Below are positions 35,566-43,560 of a DNA stretch of 55,220 nucleotides, one piece after another. Position numbers and translations under genes: made by a program. Numbering within the stretch: position 1 is the stretch's first letter; the number at the start of each line of letters is the position of its first letter. Below the pieces are notes generated by a model. That model was not told the origin of the DNA. It worked only from the letters and a program-made list of their open reading frames with translations, and did not search any database. The DNA is taken from NCBI GenBank assembly GCA_045651765.1, contig JAZRSY010000005.1, positions 1 to 55,220 of the forward strand, in the 5' to 3' direction. The stretch is from SIG565 sp045651765. Lineage in GTDB: Bacteria; Bacillota; Clostridia; Oscillospirales; Acutalibacteraceae.

Positions 35566-36216
35566 TTATTTAATTATTTTAACCTTAAAACCATTGCCTA
35601 TGCCTGCGGCGTTGGCATCGTCGGTATCTATATGCATTTCTAAACTAAATGCTTTATTTACTCGCACCTGAACATCATAAAATGTTGTGCGACGTTCTGA
35701 ATTAGCCTCTACTGTAACAAAATCGCCATCTTTTAGGCCAAATGCAGCTCCTTCTTGCTCACTCATGTGTATGTGTCTGTTAGCAATAATGCAGCCCTCG
35801 GTTAAGTTTACGGTACCTTTGGGACCTATTATGGTAATGGGTGCGGAGCCTACAATATCGCCCGATTCTCGCACAGGTGGTTTTACCTTAAGGGTAAATG
35901 AATCGGTGCGCGAAATTTCAACCTGTGAGGCTTTGCGTACAGGACCTAATACCCTTACGCCCTCTATTGCGCGGAGTGATGGACCAATAATTGTTAATTG
36001 CTCTTTACAGGCAAATTGCCCGGGTTGGGATAAGTCTTTAATTGGTGTTAGTTGGTAGCCTTTGCCGAAAAGTATTTCTAAATGCTCAGCACTTAAATGA
36101 ATGTGGCGGTTAGACACGCCAACCGGCACCAAATTATTATCTTGCACGGTTGCATTTTTGCATTCGTTTATAACTCGGTTTACAATTTCGGCCACCAATG
36201 CGGCATCGTATGCCAT
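35566..36216 (-). CDS. pduL: PduL-type phosphotransacylase
   Basis: The 216-residue enzyme turns propionyl-CoA into propionyl phosphate and recycles CoA inside the microcompartment. Two PduL domains are seen, with zinc-binding GVSNRHIHLS and IIANRHIHMS. Residues about 2-20 (DAALVAEIVNRVINECKN) form an amphipathic helix typical of an encapsulation peptide, followed by a short linker. The ATG at 36216 has AAGGAG eight bases upstream, so the GTG nine bases earlier was not used. It is the last gene of the operon. Confidence 0.95.
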   Translation of the reverse strand: MAYDAALVAEIVNRVINECKNATVQDNNLVPVGVSNRHIHLSAEHLEILFGKGYQLTPIKDLSQPGQFACKEQLTIIGPSLRAIEGVRVLGPVRKASQVEISRTDSFTLKVKPPVRESGDIVGSAPITIIGPKGTVNLTEGCIIANRHIHMSEQEGAAFGLKDGDFVTVEANSERRTTFYDVQVRVNKAFSLEMHIDTDDANAAGIGNGFKVKIIK

Positions 36217-36236
36217 ATAATTCACTCCTTGATAAA

Positions 36237-37679
36237 CTAAATAATGCGGAAACTGTCGGCCATAACGCAGCGGCGTTGCCTTGTAAAACTGCGAGCCGAG
36301 GTTATGCCCTCACCTGTGGGGCCTGCAATGGTGAATGTTGCATGACCTTCGCCACCAAAGCCAATTCCGGCATAAGACGGTGCGTTTTTAACAAATATTG
36401 TGGTTTCTACAGCACGGGCAAAACGTGATAAATTATCTATATTTTTGGAATGCATGTGTGCTGTGTGACGGTTGCCATGCTCGGCCTTAACGGCTAAATC
36501 AATGGCCTCATCTATATTGTCTACCCTAACAATTGGTAAAATGGGCATCATAAGTTCTTCTTGCACAAATGGGTGTTCAAAACTTGTTTCGCAAATAATG
36601 CAACGAATATCATCACTTACATTAACACCTATTTTTTCTAATAAAACTTTGGCATCACGGCCAACGCAATTACGGCTTACAACCTTGCGCACACGGCCGG
36701 ATTTATCCTTCTTTTCCTCTAAAACTATGGCAGCCAACTGCTCTGCCTGTTTAGAATCTATTAAATAAGCGCCGTTTTTAAGCATTGAAGAAATAAGTTC
36801 GTCGGCTATATTTCTAAATGCGAAAACCTCTTTTTCGGCAATACAAGGCAGATTATTATCGAATGTGCAACCATCAATAATATCTTTGCCTGCTTTTTTA
36901 ACATCGGCGGTGTCATCAACAATAACGGGTGGGTTACCGGCGCCTGCGCCAATAGCCTTTTTGCCCGAAGAAAGCACTGCCTTAACAACACCGGGACCGC
37001 CTGTGCAAACAAGCAGACGTACTGCTGGGTGCGACTGCATAACAGCGGCCGATTCAAGCGTTGGTTTAACCATAGAGCAAACCAAAACTTCGGGCCCGCC
37101 AACCGCCTTAGAAGCACGGTTAACAAGGTCTACTGCATAGTTTGAAGTGGCAATGGCGTTAGGGTGTGGGTTAAACACAACTCCGTTGCCTGCGGCCACC
37201 ATGCCAATGCTGTTGCAAATAACGGTTTCGCTTGGGTTGGTGCTTGGTGTGATTGCGCCAACAACACCAAACGGAGCCATTTCCACCAATGTCAAACCGC
37301 TATCGCCTGTTTTGGCGTTAGAAACAATATCTTCGGTTCCGGGGGTTTTGTCGGCCACCAAAATGTGTTTGGCGGTTTTATGAGCTACCCTGCCCATACC
37401 GGTTTCGGCAACGCCTAAAGCGGCCATAATTTCGGCTTCGGCACGGGTTAAACGGCGAATTTCGGTTATAAGTTCTTCTCGTTTTTCCACCGACATTGCA
37501 CGAACCGCCTTGTAGGCTACACCCGCAGCCTCAATGGCATCGTTCATATCGGAAAAAACGCCCACAAACTTACGGGTTCCGTAATGTGTGCTATCGTAAT
37601 TTGTAGCCGTGGCCGACTGCATTTTATTTAAAACCTGACTTACTACCTGGCGGATTTCCGCCTCGGAAATATTGGCCAT
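36237..37679 (-). CDS. CoA-acylating propionaldehyde dehydrogenase (PduP-like)
   Basis: The 480-residue enzyme oxidises propionaldehyde to propionyl-CoA with NAD+. The catalytic Cys is in DNNLPCIAEKEVF, and GAITPSTNPSETV and GAGAGNPPVIVD are family signatures. The first 20 residues (ISEAEIRQVVSQVLNKMQ) form an amphipathic encapsulation-peptide helix with an Ala/Thr linker. The ATG at 37679 is preceded by AAGGAG that overlaps the ackA stop, so the two genes are coupled. Confidence 0.95.
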   Translation of the reverse strand: MANISEAEIRQVVSQVLNKMQSATATNYDSTHYGTRKFVGVFSDMNDAIEAAGVAYKAVRAMSVEKREELITEIRRLTRAEAEIMAALGVAETGMGRVAHKTAKHILVADKTPGTEDIVSNAKTGDSGLTLVEMAPFGVVGAITPSTNPSETVICNSIGMVAAGNGVVFNPHPNAIATSNYAVDLVNRASKAVGGPEVLVCSMVKPTLESAAVMQSHPAVRLLVCTGGPGVVKAVLSSGKKAIGAGAGNPPVIVDDTADVKKAGKDIIDGCTFDNNLPCIAEKEVFAFRNIADELISSMLKNGAYLIDSKQAEQLAAIVLEEKKDKSGRVRKVVSRNCVGRDAKVLLEKIGVNVSDDIRCIICETSFEHPFVQEELMMPILPIVRVDNIDEAIDLAVKAEHGNRHTAHMHSKNIDNLSRFARAVETTIFVKNAPSYAGIGFGGEGHATFTIAGPTGEGITSARSFTRQRRCVMADSFRII

Positions 37680-37691
37680 TTTGTTCACTCC

Positions 37692-38885
37692 TTAACAAAA
37701 TTTTGCTGTATCTTGAGCTATCATATACTCCTCGTTAGTGGGGATAACCAAGGTTTTAACCCTGGCACCTTTAGCCGAAATATCGGCACCTGAGCCACGG
37801 GGTATGTTAGAATTTATTTCTTCATCTATTTTAATACCGAAAACATCCATATTGCTGCAAACCATACTGCGCATTTCGTCGTCGTTTTCGCCAATACCTG
37901 CAGTAAATACAAGAACATCAATGCCGTTCATTTCGGCAATATAGCTGCCAATATATTTTTTAATGCTGTTGGCCAACATTTTTATGGCCAGTTGAGCACG
38001 TGGGTTGCCCTGTTTTGCGGCTTCAGACACATTTCTGGCATCGTTGGAAAGTCCGCTGACACCCAAAAGACCCGATTGTTTATTAATTAAATCTTCCACC
38101 TCGGAAGCATTTAGATTTTTAAGTTTCATAATATACGGAATAACGGTTGGGTCAATGGTGCCGCTGCGTGTACCCATTGGCACACCCTCTTGCGGGGTAA
38201 AGCCCATTGAGGTGTCTATGGCAATACCGCCATCTACCGCAGTTATAGAAGAGCCGTTACCCAAGTGGCAGGTAACAATTTTAAGTTCATTTAAAGGCTT
38301 GCCCAATTGTTCGGCTGCCTTAGCAGCAACATAGCGGTGCGAGGTGCCATGAAAGCCATAACGGCGTATTTTATGTTCTGTATAAAATTCGTAAGGAATG
38401 GCATATATTGTGCGGAAATCTTCCATTTGAGAATAAAAAGATGTATCGAAAACGCCAACCTGCACTGTTTTGCTCATTAACCTTTTGCAAGCCTTAATGC
38501 CCTTAATGGCGGGTGGGCCGTGCAGTGGGTTTATTGGCACTATTGTTTCTAAATAGGCTATTACCTCATCATCTATAAGTGTGGATTTTTTATATTTTTC
38601 GCCGCCGTGGGCTATTCTGTGGCCAACGGCATCAATTTCTTCAATGCTGCTTATAACGCCGTATTTTTCGCTTACTAAAAGTTCTAATACTAATGAAAGG
38701 GCTTCTTCGTGTGTGGGTAAATCCACCTCGGCCGAATAGGTTTCAAAACCGTCGCGCTTATGTGTTACGGTGCCACCGGCTCCAATGCGTTCGCAATTAC
38801 CTTTGGCCAAAACTGAGCCGTTTTCCATATTAAAAAGCTGATATTTAAGCGAGGAACTGCCCGCATTAATAACTAAAATTTTCAT
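37692..38885 (-). CDS. ackA: Acetate kinase, probably acting as propionate kinase
   Basis: The 397-residue enzyme has NAGSSSLKYQ at the start, VGHRIAHGGEKY, CHLGNGSSITA and FTAGIGENDDEMR, all acetokinase signatures. Here, between the DeoR regulator and the aldehyde dehydrogenase, it should make ATP from the acyl phosphate produced by PduL. No encapsulation peptide is visible, so it probably works in the cytosol after the phosphate leaves the shell. Confidence 0.95.
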   Translation of the reverse strand: MKILVINAGSSSLKYQLFNMENGSVLAKGNCERIGAGGTVTHKRDGFETYSAEVDLPTHEEALSLVLELLVSEKYGVISSIEEIDAVGHRIAHGGEKYKKSTLIDDEVIAYLETIVPINPLHGPPAIKGIKACKRLMSKTVQVGVFDTSFYSQMEDFRTIYAIPYEFYTEHKIRRYGFHGTSHRYVAAKAAEQLGKPLNELKIVTCHLGNGSSITAVDGGIAIDTSMGFTPQEGVPMGTRSGTIDPTVIPYIMKLKNLNASEVEDLINKQSGLLGVSGLSNDARNVSEAAKQGNPRAQLAIKMLANSIKKYIGSYIAEMNGIDVLVFTAGIGENDDEMRSMVCSNMDVFGIKIDEEINSNIPRGSGADISAKGARVKTLVIPTNEEYMIAQDTAKFC

Positions 38886-38905
38886 ATAATCGGTCCTTTT
38901 GTATT

Positions 38906-39664
38906 TTAATATATTAACTCTACATTATTGTTTTTAAAGTGTTCTACCCAGCGTTCCGAAGGTTTTTGGTCGGTAACCACCACATCAACCTCGTTTACGT
39001 CTAACACCCTAACGAACGATATTTTATCGAACTTGGTGCTGTCAATTGCAAGCACCTTTTTTTCGGCAGCGGCAAATATTGCACGCTTTATTTCCGAGTC
39101 TTTTTCGTTAGAATCGGTAATGCCCATTTTAATGTCTAAACCCTTAGAAGAGCAAACCGCTAAATCGACATGGAAGCCGCGAATCATTTTTTCGGCCGAG
39201 CTGCCAACCAACGATAAAGCGCCTTTTTTTAAGGTTCCGCCTGTTGACAGAATGTTCCAATCTTCCTTATCGGCAAGTTCGAACATAATCTCTACAGAAT
39301 TGGTAATAAGGGTTATATTTTTTCGGTCTTTTATAAATTTTGTAACAAACTTAGCAGTAGAGCTGGAATCCAACATTATATAGTCGCCATCGCCTATAAG
39401 CTCGGCTATTTTGGCGGCTATATTCTGTTTTAACTCTACATTAGCCCTTTTACGCACATTAAAGGGTAAATCGGTGTTAAGGCTTTGATTAATAACGGCA
39501 CCGCCATAGGTTTTTTTGGCGATTCCCTCTTTATCCAGCTTTTCTAAATCGCGGCGGATTGTTTCTTCGGTAACATCAAATTCCCTACTTAAATCTGCCA
39601 CAATAACCTTACCCTCGGCATTTAGTTTAGCCAGAATTGCGTTGCGCCTTTCAATAGCGAGCAT
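38906..39664 (-). CDS. DeoR-family transcriptional regulator
   Basis: The 252-residue protein has the DeoR helix-turn-helix (VIVADLSREFDVTEETIRRDLEKLDKEGIAKKTYGGAVI) and a C-terminal sugar-phosphate-sensing domain (DGDYIMLDSSSTAKFV, ITNSVEI, STGGTL). The family is typically released from DNA by a phosphorylated sugar. Inside this operon its likely ligand is a deoxysugar phosphate such as fuculose- or rhamnulose-1-phosphate, and its likely targets are the two promoters at 46098-46126 and 50351-50379. Confidence 0.92.
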   Translation of the reverse strand: MLAIERRNAILAKLNAEGKVIVADLSREFDVTEETIRRDLEKLDKEGIAKKTYGGAVINQSLNTDLPFNVRKRANVELKQNIAAKIAELIGDGDYIMLDSSSTAKFVTKFIKDRKNITLITNSVEIMFELADKEDWNILSTGGTLKKGALSLVGSSAEKMIRGFHVDLAVCSSKGLDIKMGITDSNEKDSEIKRAIFAAAEKKVLAIDSTKFDKISFVRVLDVNEVDVVVTDQKPSERWVEHFKNNNVELIY

Positions 39665-39677
39665 TTTTCACATTCCT

Positions 39678-40226
39678 TTATAAAATATTCTGCCAGAGTT
39701 TTGCATCGGGATGTGGGATAACAGCGCTGTCTAAGAACATACCGTTTCCACCTGCGCCTGTTTTGGCCTTTTCTATGGCGGCCTCAACAGCGGCAATTTC
39801 ACCCGTTAATAATAAATAAGATTTTCCACACATTCCGCGAGCCAAACGCAGTTCAATTAAATCTACAAGCGCGGTTTTTGCGGCGGTGTCTGCCGCTACT
39901 ATTGCGGCTGCAGCCGAAAATGTTTCGAGCACACCAAGCGCGTTAGGCGAGCCAATTTCGGCCGAGCCATAAAGCGCCGGAAAAATAGAATCGTGTGGGT
40001 TGCCAAGCACAAAACTATCAATTAACTGCTCGGAATCGGCAATACTTGCTGCCTCTACCGAAGCCTTAACGGCGCTTAGGTCGCCGCTTATAATTACCAT
40101 ATATTTTCCGGGGCAAACGGTGTCGGCCTGAATAATATCAACCTCGGCCGTTTTTACCAAGCGGTCGGCTGCCTTCATACCGGAGGAAACAGTTTTAAAT
40201 TCTACCATGCCAATAGCTTTTTTCAT
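39678..40226 (-). CDS. pduT: PduT-like tandem BMC shell protein with an iron-sulfur site
   Basis: The 182-residue protein holds two BMC domains (residues about 1-90 and 91-182; AIGMVEFKTVSSGMKAAD and ALGVLETFSAAAAIVAAD). Cys38 in ADTVCPGKY sits at the position that ligates the central [4Fe-4S] cluster of the PduT trimer, so electrons could pass through the shell. The gene follows the PduS-like gene by 14 bases, the known partner arrangement. It has an AAAGGAGG site. Confidence 0.92.
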   Translation of the reverse strand: MKKAIGMVEFKTVSSGMKAADRLVKTAEVDIIQADTVCPGKYMVIISGDLSAVKASVEAASIADSEQLIDSFVLGNPHDSIFPALYGSAEIGSPNALGVLETFSAAAAIVAADTAAKTALVDLIELRLARGMCGKSYLLLTGEIAAVEAAIEKAKTGAGGNGMFLDSAVIPHPDAKLWQNIL

Positions 40227-40240
40227 AACCCTTTCCTCCT

Positions 40241-41563
40241 TTAAATATTAATTGTTATTTTGCGGTCGGTTACCTCGGCAACCGTGCCGCTAAAAGCACT
40301 ATGTATTGCTACACTTAAGGCGTTTTCTTTAGGTGCGGCCACCTTCTGACCTGCCAACACCTTATCGCCTTTTTTAACCACAGGCACTGCAGGAGCGCCA
40401 ATGTGTTGATTTAAATATATGTTTAACCTGTTGGTTTTAACTTCTTGCTCTAACACAGGGGCCGATTTATTGTAAGGGTCAAGCCCCAACCTTGAACGTA
40501 GCCTTGAAAGCGGTATCATACGATACGGCCTCGCAGCGTCGACCTTGCCTGTTTTGGCTTTGGGCATTTTTACACCTGCTGCCCTGAGCTCACCCTTAAC
40601 GGCACCTATTAATGTTCTGGGTGCTAACCCCTGACCGCAAGAGTAAAGTTCGCAAAGGCCGCAGCCCGAGCAAAACATTGAGTTTACATAGGGCTTAGTG
40701 TTTTTTGTGATACTGTTAGACGCCACAAGCATAAATTCGCCGGGTTCTATGGGGTGTCCTAACAAATTTCGTGGGCAAAGCGATGTGCAATAGTTGCATT
40801 GGCAACATGCTGCCATGGCCCTTTTAATATCTATTTTTGGTTTGCTTAATTTTTTTTGCACCAACGCCAAGTCTTTAGGCAAAACAATTACAGCGTTGGT
40901 GGTTTTGGTAACACATTGCGAAGTATTTCCCAATGCGCCCATCATGGGTCCGCCTATAATATAGGCCGGGTCTTCTATAGTAACGCCGCCGGCTAAATTT
41001 ATAAGTTCTTTTAGTGTTATGCCAATTGGGGCATAAACGGTAATTGGGTTTTTAACCTCACCGGTTATGGTAACATATTTGTGGGTTACGGGTTGACCGT
41101 TTAATGCGCGGTAAATGTTATATACTGTTTCTACATTAAGCACAGTAACGCCCACCGAAAGCGGAATTTCGCCTGCCTGCACAACCCTGCCTGTTGCTTC
41201 ATAGGTTAAAACAACCTCGTCGCCCGCGGGGTAAACCTCGGGCAAGCGGCATACTTGCATATTTTTAAAGGATGCAATTTCTAAGTTTACGGCCTCAAGC
41301 GTTCTTTTATAAGAACCCTTAACTCCAACATAAACTTTTTTTGCCCCTATTATGTTCGAAATTAAATTTAATGTGCTTAAAATTTCGTGGGTATACATTT
41401 TAAGCAATTGCCTGTGCAAGCGTAACAACGGTTCACACTCGGCACAGTTTAGAATTATTGTGTCGGCTTTGGTGTCTAATTTAGCATAGGTTGGAAAACC
41501 TGCGCCGCCGGCACCTACAATTCCGTTTTCACGCAAAAGCGTTTTTATTTCTGAAATGGTCAT
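40241..41563 (-). CDS. pduS: PduS/RnfC-like flavin and iron-sulfur electron carrier
   Basis: The 440-residue protein begins with the RnfC-type glycine-rich flavin/NADH region (GIVGAGGAGFPTYAKLD, NCAECEPLL, GVKGSYKRTLEAV). It carries a SLBB-like part and then two ferredoxin-type sets: CCQCNYCTSLCP and CSGCGLCELYSC. PduS oxidises NADH and hands electrons onward, here probably to the PduT-like shell protein. Its ATG overlaps the EutN-like stop codon. Confidence 0.92.
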   Translation of the reverse strand: MTISEIKTLLRENGIVGAGGAGFPTYAKLDTKADTIILNCAECEPLLRLHRQLLKMYTHEILSTLNLISNIIGAKKVYVGVKGSYKRTLEAVNLEIASFKNMQVCRLPEVYPAGDEVVLTYEATGRVVQAGEIPLSVGVTVLNVETVYNIYRALNGQPVTHKYVTITGEVKNPITVYAPIGITLKELINLAGGVTIEDPAYIIGGPMMGALGNTSQCVTKTTNAVIVLPKDLALVQKKLSKPKIDIKRAMAACCQCNYCTSLCPRNLLGHPIEPGEFMLVASNSITKNTKPYVNSMFCSGCGLCELYSCGQGLAPRTLIGAVKGELRAAGVKMPKAKTGKVDAARPYRMIPLSRLRSRLGLDPYNKSAPVLEQEVKTNRLNIYLNQHIGAPAVPVVKKGDKVLAGQKVAAPKENALSVAIHSAFSGTVAEVTDRKITINI

Positions 41564-41841
41564 TATTTAATCACTCCGGAAAGACCTGTTCCGTTATCAA
41601 TTATACCTACAATAGCGGCATCTACGGGGGCAGAAGCCACTCCACAGCCTATTCTTGCTGCACTGCCAAGAGCTACCAATACAATTTCGCCAATGCCGGC
41701 ACCAATATTATCAATTGCGACAATTTTTTCGGCCGAATTGCCAAAATCGTTAAGCGGTTCTACAACCATAAATTTATTTCCAATAAGATTTTCGTTTTTT
41801 CGTGTGGAAACAACGCTTCCTACTACTTTTCCGATAATCAT
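41563..41841 (-). CDS. EutN/CcmL-type pentameric vertex protein
   Basis: The 92-residue protein begins MIIGKVVGSVVSTRKNENLIGNKFMVVEPL, then VAIDNIGAGIGEIVLVALGSAAR, the BMC-P signature. Pentamers cap the vertices of the shell. The ATG at 41841 has an AGGTG site; a longer in-frame ORF to 41895 is not needed. Confidence 0.93.
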   Translation of the reverse strand: MIIGKVVGSVVSTRKNENLIGNKFMVVEPLNDFGNSAEKIVAIDNIGAGIGEIVLVALGSAARIGCGVASAPVDAAIVGIIDNGTGLSGVIK

Positions 41842-41896
41842 TTTTTTCACCTGTTCTTTCAAAAAGTTACGCTGAAAATAAAATTTTGGGCTCAAC

Positions 41897-41919
41897 CGAG
41901 GGGCTAATTAAGCCCCTCG
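41897..41919 (-). other. Intercistronic GC hairpin between BMC-H and vertex genes
   Basis: Minus strand CGAGGGGCT-taatt-AGCCCCTCG is a perfect nine-pair stem, not followed by a T run. It lies in a 105-base gap, unusually long for this operon. It may stabilise the upstream shell-gene messages or partly stop transcription before the low-copy vertex gene. Confidence 0.7.
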
Positions 41920-41946
41920 TTATGTTGAAATTCCCGTTTCCTGCAA

Positions 41947-42225
41947 TTATTTTAATGTGGGCAGGATTTTCTCCACATCGTCGTGAGGACGCGGAATTAC
42001 GTGTGTAGCAATAACTTCGCCAAGACGACCAGCCGAAGAAGAGCCAGCCTCTACAGCAGATTTAACTGCGCCAACATCGCCGCGTACCATTACCGATACT
42101 AAGCCGGAACCGATTTTTTCGGTGCCGATAAGCTGTACATTAGCAGCCTTTACCATTGCATCTGCAGCCTCTATAGCAGCCACAAGACCTCTGGTTTCTA
42201 CCATGCCTAATGCTTCGAGTGCCAT
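41947..42225 (-). CDS. BMC-H hexameric shell protein, copy 1
   Basis: The 92-residue canonical BMC-H (ALGMVETRGLVAAIEAADAMVKAANVQLIGTEKIGSGLVSVMVRGDVGAVKSAVEAG) has the KIGSGL central-pore loop. It is nearly identical to the core of the next upstream gene and close to the product of 42937-43212, so these are recent duplicates. The start has an AAGGAGG site. Confidence 0.96.
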   Translation of the reverse strand: MALEALGMVETRGLVAAIEAADAMVKAANVQLIGTEKIGSGLVSVMVRGDVGAVKSAVEAGSSSAGRLGEVIATHVIPRPHDDVEKILPTLK

Positions 42226-42261
42226 TGTTGTATCCTCCTTAAAAATTTTTTGGGCCCAAAT

Positions 42262-42624
42262 TTATTTTAAAGTGGGGAGAATGCTCTCCACATCTTCATG
42301 GGGACGGGGTATTACATGTGTTGCCACAAGTTCGCCTAAGCGACCTGCCGAATTAGAACCGGCTTCTACTGCCGATTTAACTGCGCCAACATCGCCACGA
42401 ACCATTACTGTTACTAAACCGGAGCCGATTTTTTCGGTGCCGATAAGTTGAACGTTAGCAGCCTTTACCATTGCGTCAGCTGCCTCAATTGCGGCCACAA
42501 GGCCACGGGTTTCTACCATACCTAATGCTTGAAGTACCATCTTTTTAACCTCCTTAACGGGTGCGGGTTTTTTAACCTCGGCCTCGGCGGCCGGTTTTGC
42601 GGTTGTAGTTTTCTTTTCTGCCAT
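42262..42624 (-). CDS. BMC-H shell protein with an N-terminal extension
   Basis: The 120-residue protein has 28 residues rich in Lys, Ala, Pro and Glu (AKPAAEAEVKKPAPVKEVKK) before Met29, where a full BMC-H domain begins (MVLQALGMVETRG). The upstream ATG at 42624 has only a weak GGTAGG site. The internal ATG at 42540 has a strong AAGGAGG eight bases before it, so a 92-residue short form is likely too. The core differs from the copy at 41947-42225 by few residues. Confidence 0.9.
   Translation of the reverse strand: MAEKKTTTAKPAAEAEVKKPAPVKEVKKMVLQALGMVETRGLVAAIEAADAMVKAANVQLIGTEKIGSGLVTVMVRGDVGAVKSAVEAGSNSAGRLGELVATHVIPRPHEDVESILPTLK
42549..42555 (-). promoter_or_regulatory. Internal ribosome binding site for a short BMC-H form
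   Basis: AAGGAGG on the minus strand, within the codons for Val-Lys-Glu-Val, lies eight bases from the ATG at 42540. It matches the strong sites of the other shell genes in the operon and decides that the start at 42540 is used at least in part. Confidence 0.7.
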
Positions 42625-42629
42625 AAATA

Positions 42630-42923
42630 CTACCTACCTTTCTTTTGAATACGCGCTGCGCTTAGCGCCAAAAGTCTGTTTGTCTCGGGGTGGGGGCTTG
42701 CAATAACGGCGTGAGCACAAGGCCTAACAATACCGTTATTCAAGGCGTTTTCTACAGCGGCAGTAACGGCCGAAACATCGCCTTCCACCACCACAGTAAC
42801 AAGCCTGCCACCTAATTTGCGCTCCCACGTAACAAATCTGACATTTGCCGATTTGCACATAATATCCAAACAATCTATGGCTCCGGTAACTCCGGAAACC
42901 TCAATTAGTCCTAACGACTTCAT
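42630..42923 (-). CDS. Divergent BMC-H shell protein
   Basis: The 97-residue BMC-domain protein (SLGLIEVSGVTGAIDCLDIMCKSANVRFVTWERKLGGRLVTVVVEGDVSAVTAAVENA) has KLGGRL where the other copies have KIGSGL, placing an Arg by the pore. It also has a basic C-terminal tail ending RIQKKGR. This points to a distinct pore or a regulatory role in the shell. AGGAGG site. Confidence 0.9.
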   Translation of the reverse strand: MKSLGLIEVSGVTGAIDCLDIMCKSANVRFVTWERKLGGRLVTVVVEGDVSAVTAAVENALNNGIVRPCAHAVIASPHPETNRLLALSAARIQKKGR

Positions 42924-42936
42924 TTAATGGGTCCTC

Positions 42937-43212
42937 CTAAAACTTAGGGAGAATTTTTTCAACATCGGTATGTGGGCGTGGGATTACATGAACGGCCACA
43001 AGTTCGCCTAACGAAGATGCTGTATTAGAGCCGGCTTCAACTGCGGCCTTAACGGCACCAACATCGCCGCGAACCATTACCGATACTAAACCGGAACCAA
43101 TTTTTTCGGTACCGATTAAGGTTACCTCGGCTGCCTTTACCATTGCGTCGGCTGCCTCAATTGCGGCTGTTAAACCACGAGTTTCAATCATACCAAGAGC
43201 TTCTTTAGACAT
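42937..43212 (-). CDS. BMC-H hexameric shell protein, copy 3
   Basis: The 91-residue canonical BMC-H (MSKEALGMIETRGLTAAIEAADAMVKAAEVTLIGTEKIGSGL). The ATG at 43212 was chosen because GGAGG lies eight bases upstream; a slightly longer in-frame start at 43227 overlaps that site. It is a close paralogue of the products of 41947-42225 and 42262-42624. Confidence 0.95.
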   Translation of the reverse strand: MSKEALGMIETRGLTAAIEAADAMVKAAEVTLIGTEKIGSGLVSVMVRGDVGAVKAAVEAGSNTASSLGELVAVHVIPRPHTDVEKILPKF

Positions 43213-43230
43213 TTTATATTCCTCCAATAA

Positions 43231-43545
43231 TTAATTTTTATCGAATGCGTTTAGCTTTAGCATCGGCTCGGTGTCGGGCTCGGTGCTGGTTAATATGTGT
43301 GATGTTACAACCCCTGAAACCTTTTGGGCTGCAGCCTTTGCGGCCTCAACAGCGGCTTCAACATTGGTTATGCTGCCGCGAAACTTTACCGCTACAATAA
43401 GCGGAACATCGAGCCCATCGGGGTTGCCGGGTTTGTTTTTATCAAAGGTTTCGGCCGTAACATTTGCCGCTTTACAGCCGGCATCTAACGCAACAAAGCC
43501 TGCCACTAAGCCATAAACCTCTACAATACCGGTGGCTTCTCTCAT
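43231..43545 (-). CDS. BMC-H-type shell protein with a pore-region insert
   Basis: The 104-residue BMC protein (ATGIVEVYGLVAGFVALDAGCKAANV) has an insert of about 12 residues (DKNKPGNPDGLDVPL) between the second strand and the segment LIVAVKFRGSITNVEAAVEAA, near the pore of the fold. The C-terminal tail is longer than usual. It is the shell gene nearest the enzyme genes. GGGGGT site. Confidence 0.88.
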   Translation of the reverse strand: MREATGIVEVYGLVAGFVALDAGCKAANVTAETFDKNKPGNPDGLDVPLIVAVKFRGSITNVEAAVEAAKAAAQKVSGVVTSHILTSTEPDTEPMLKLNAFDKN

Positions 43546-43560
43546 AAATTATACCCCCGA

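Noticed and set aside
41842..41895. Longer start for the EutN-like gene
   Set aside because: The extra residues are not part of the family, and the MIIGKVVGSV start has its own AGGTG site.
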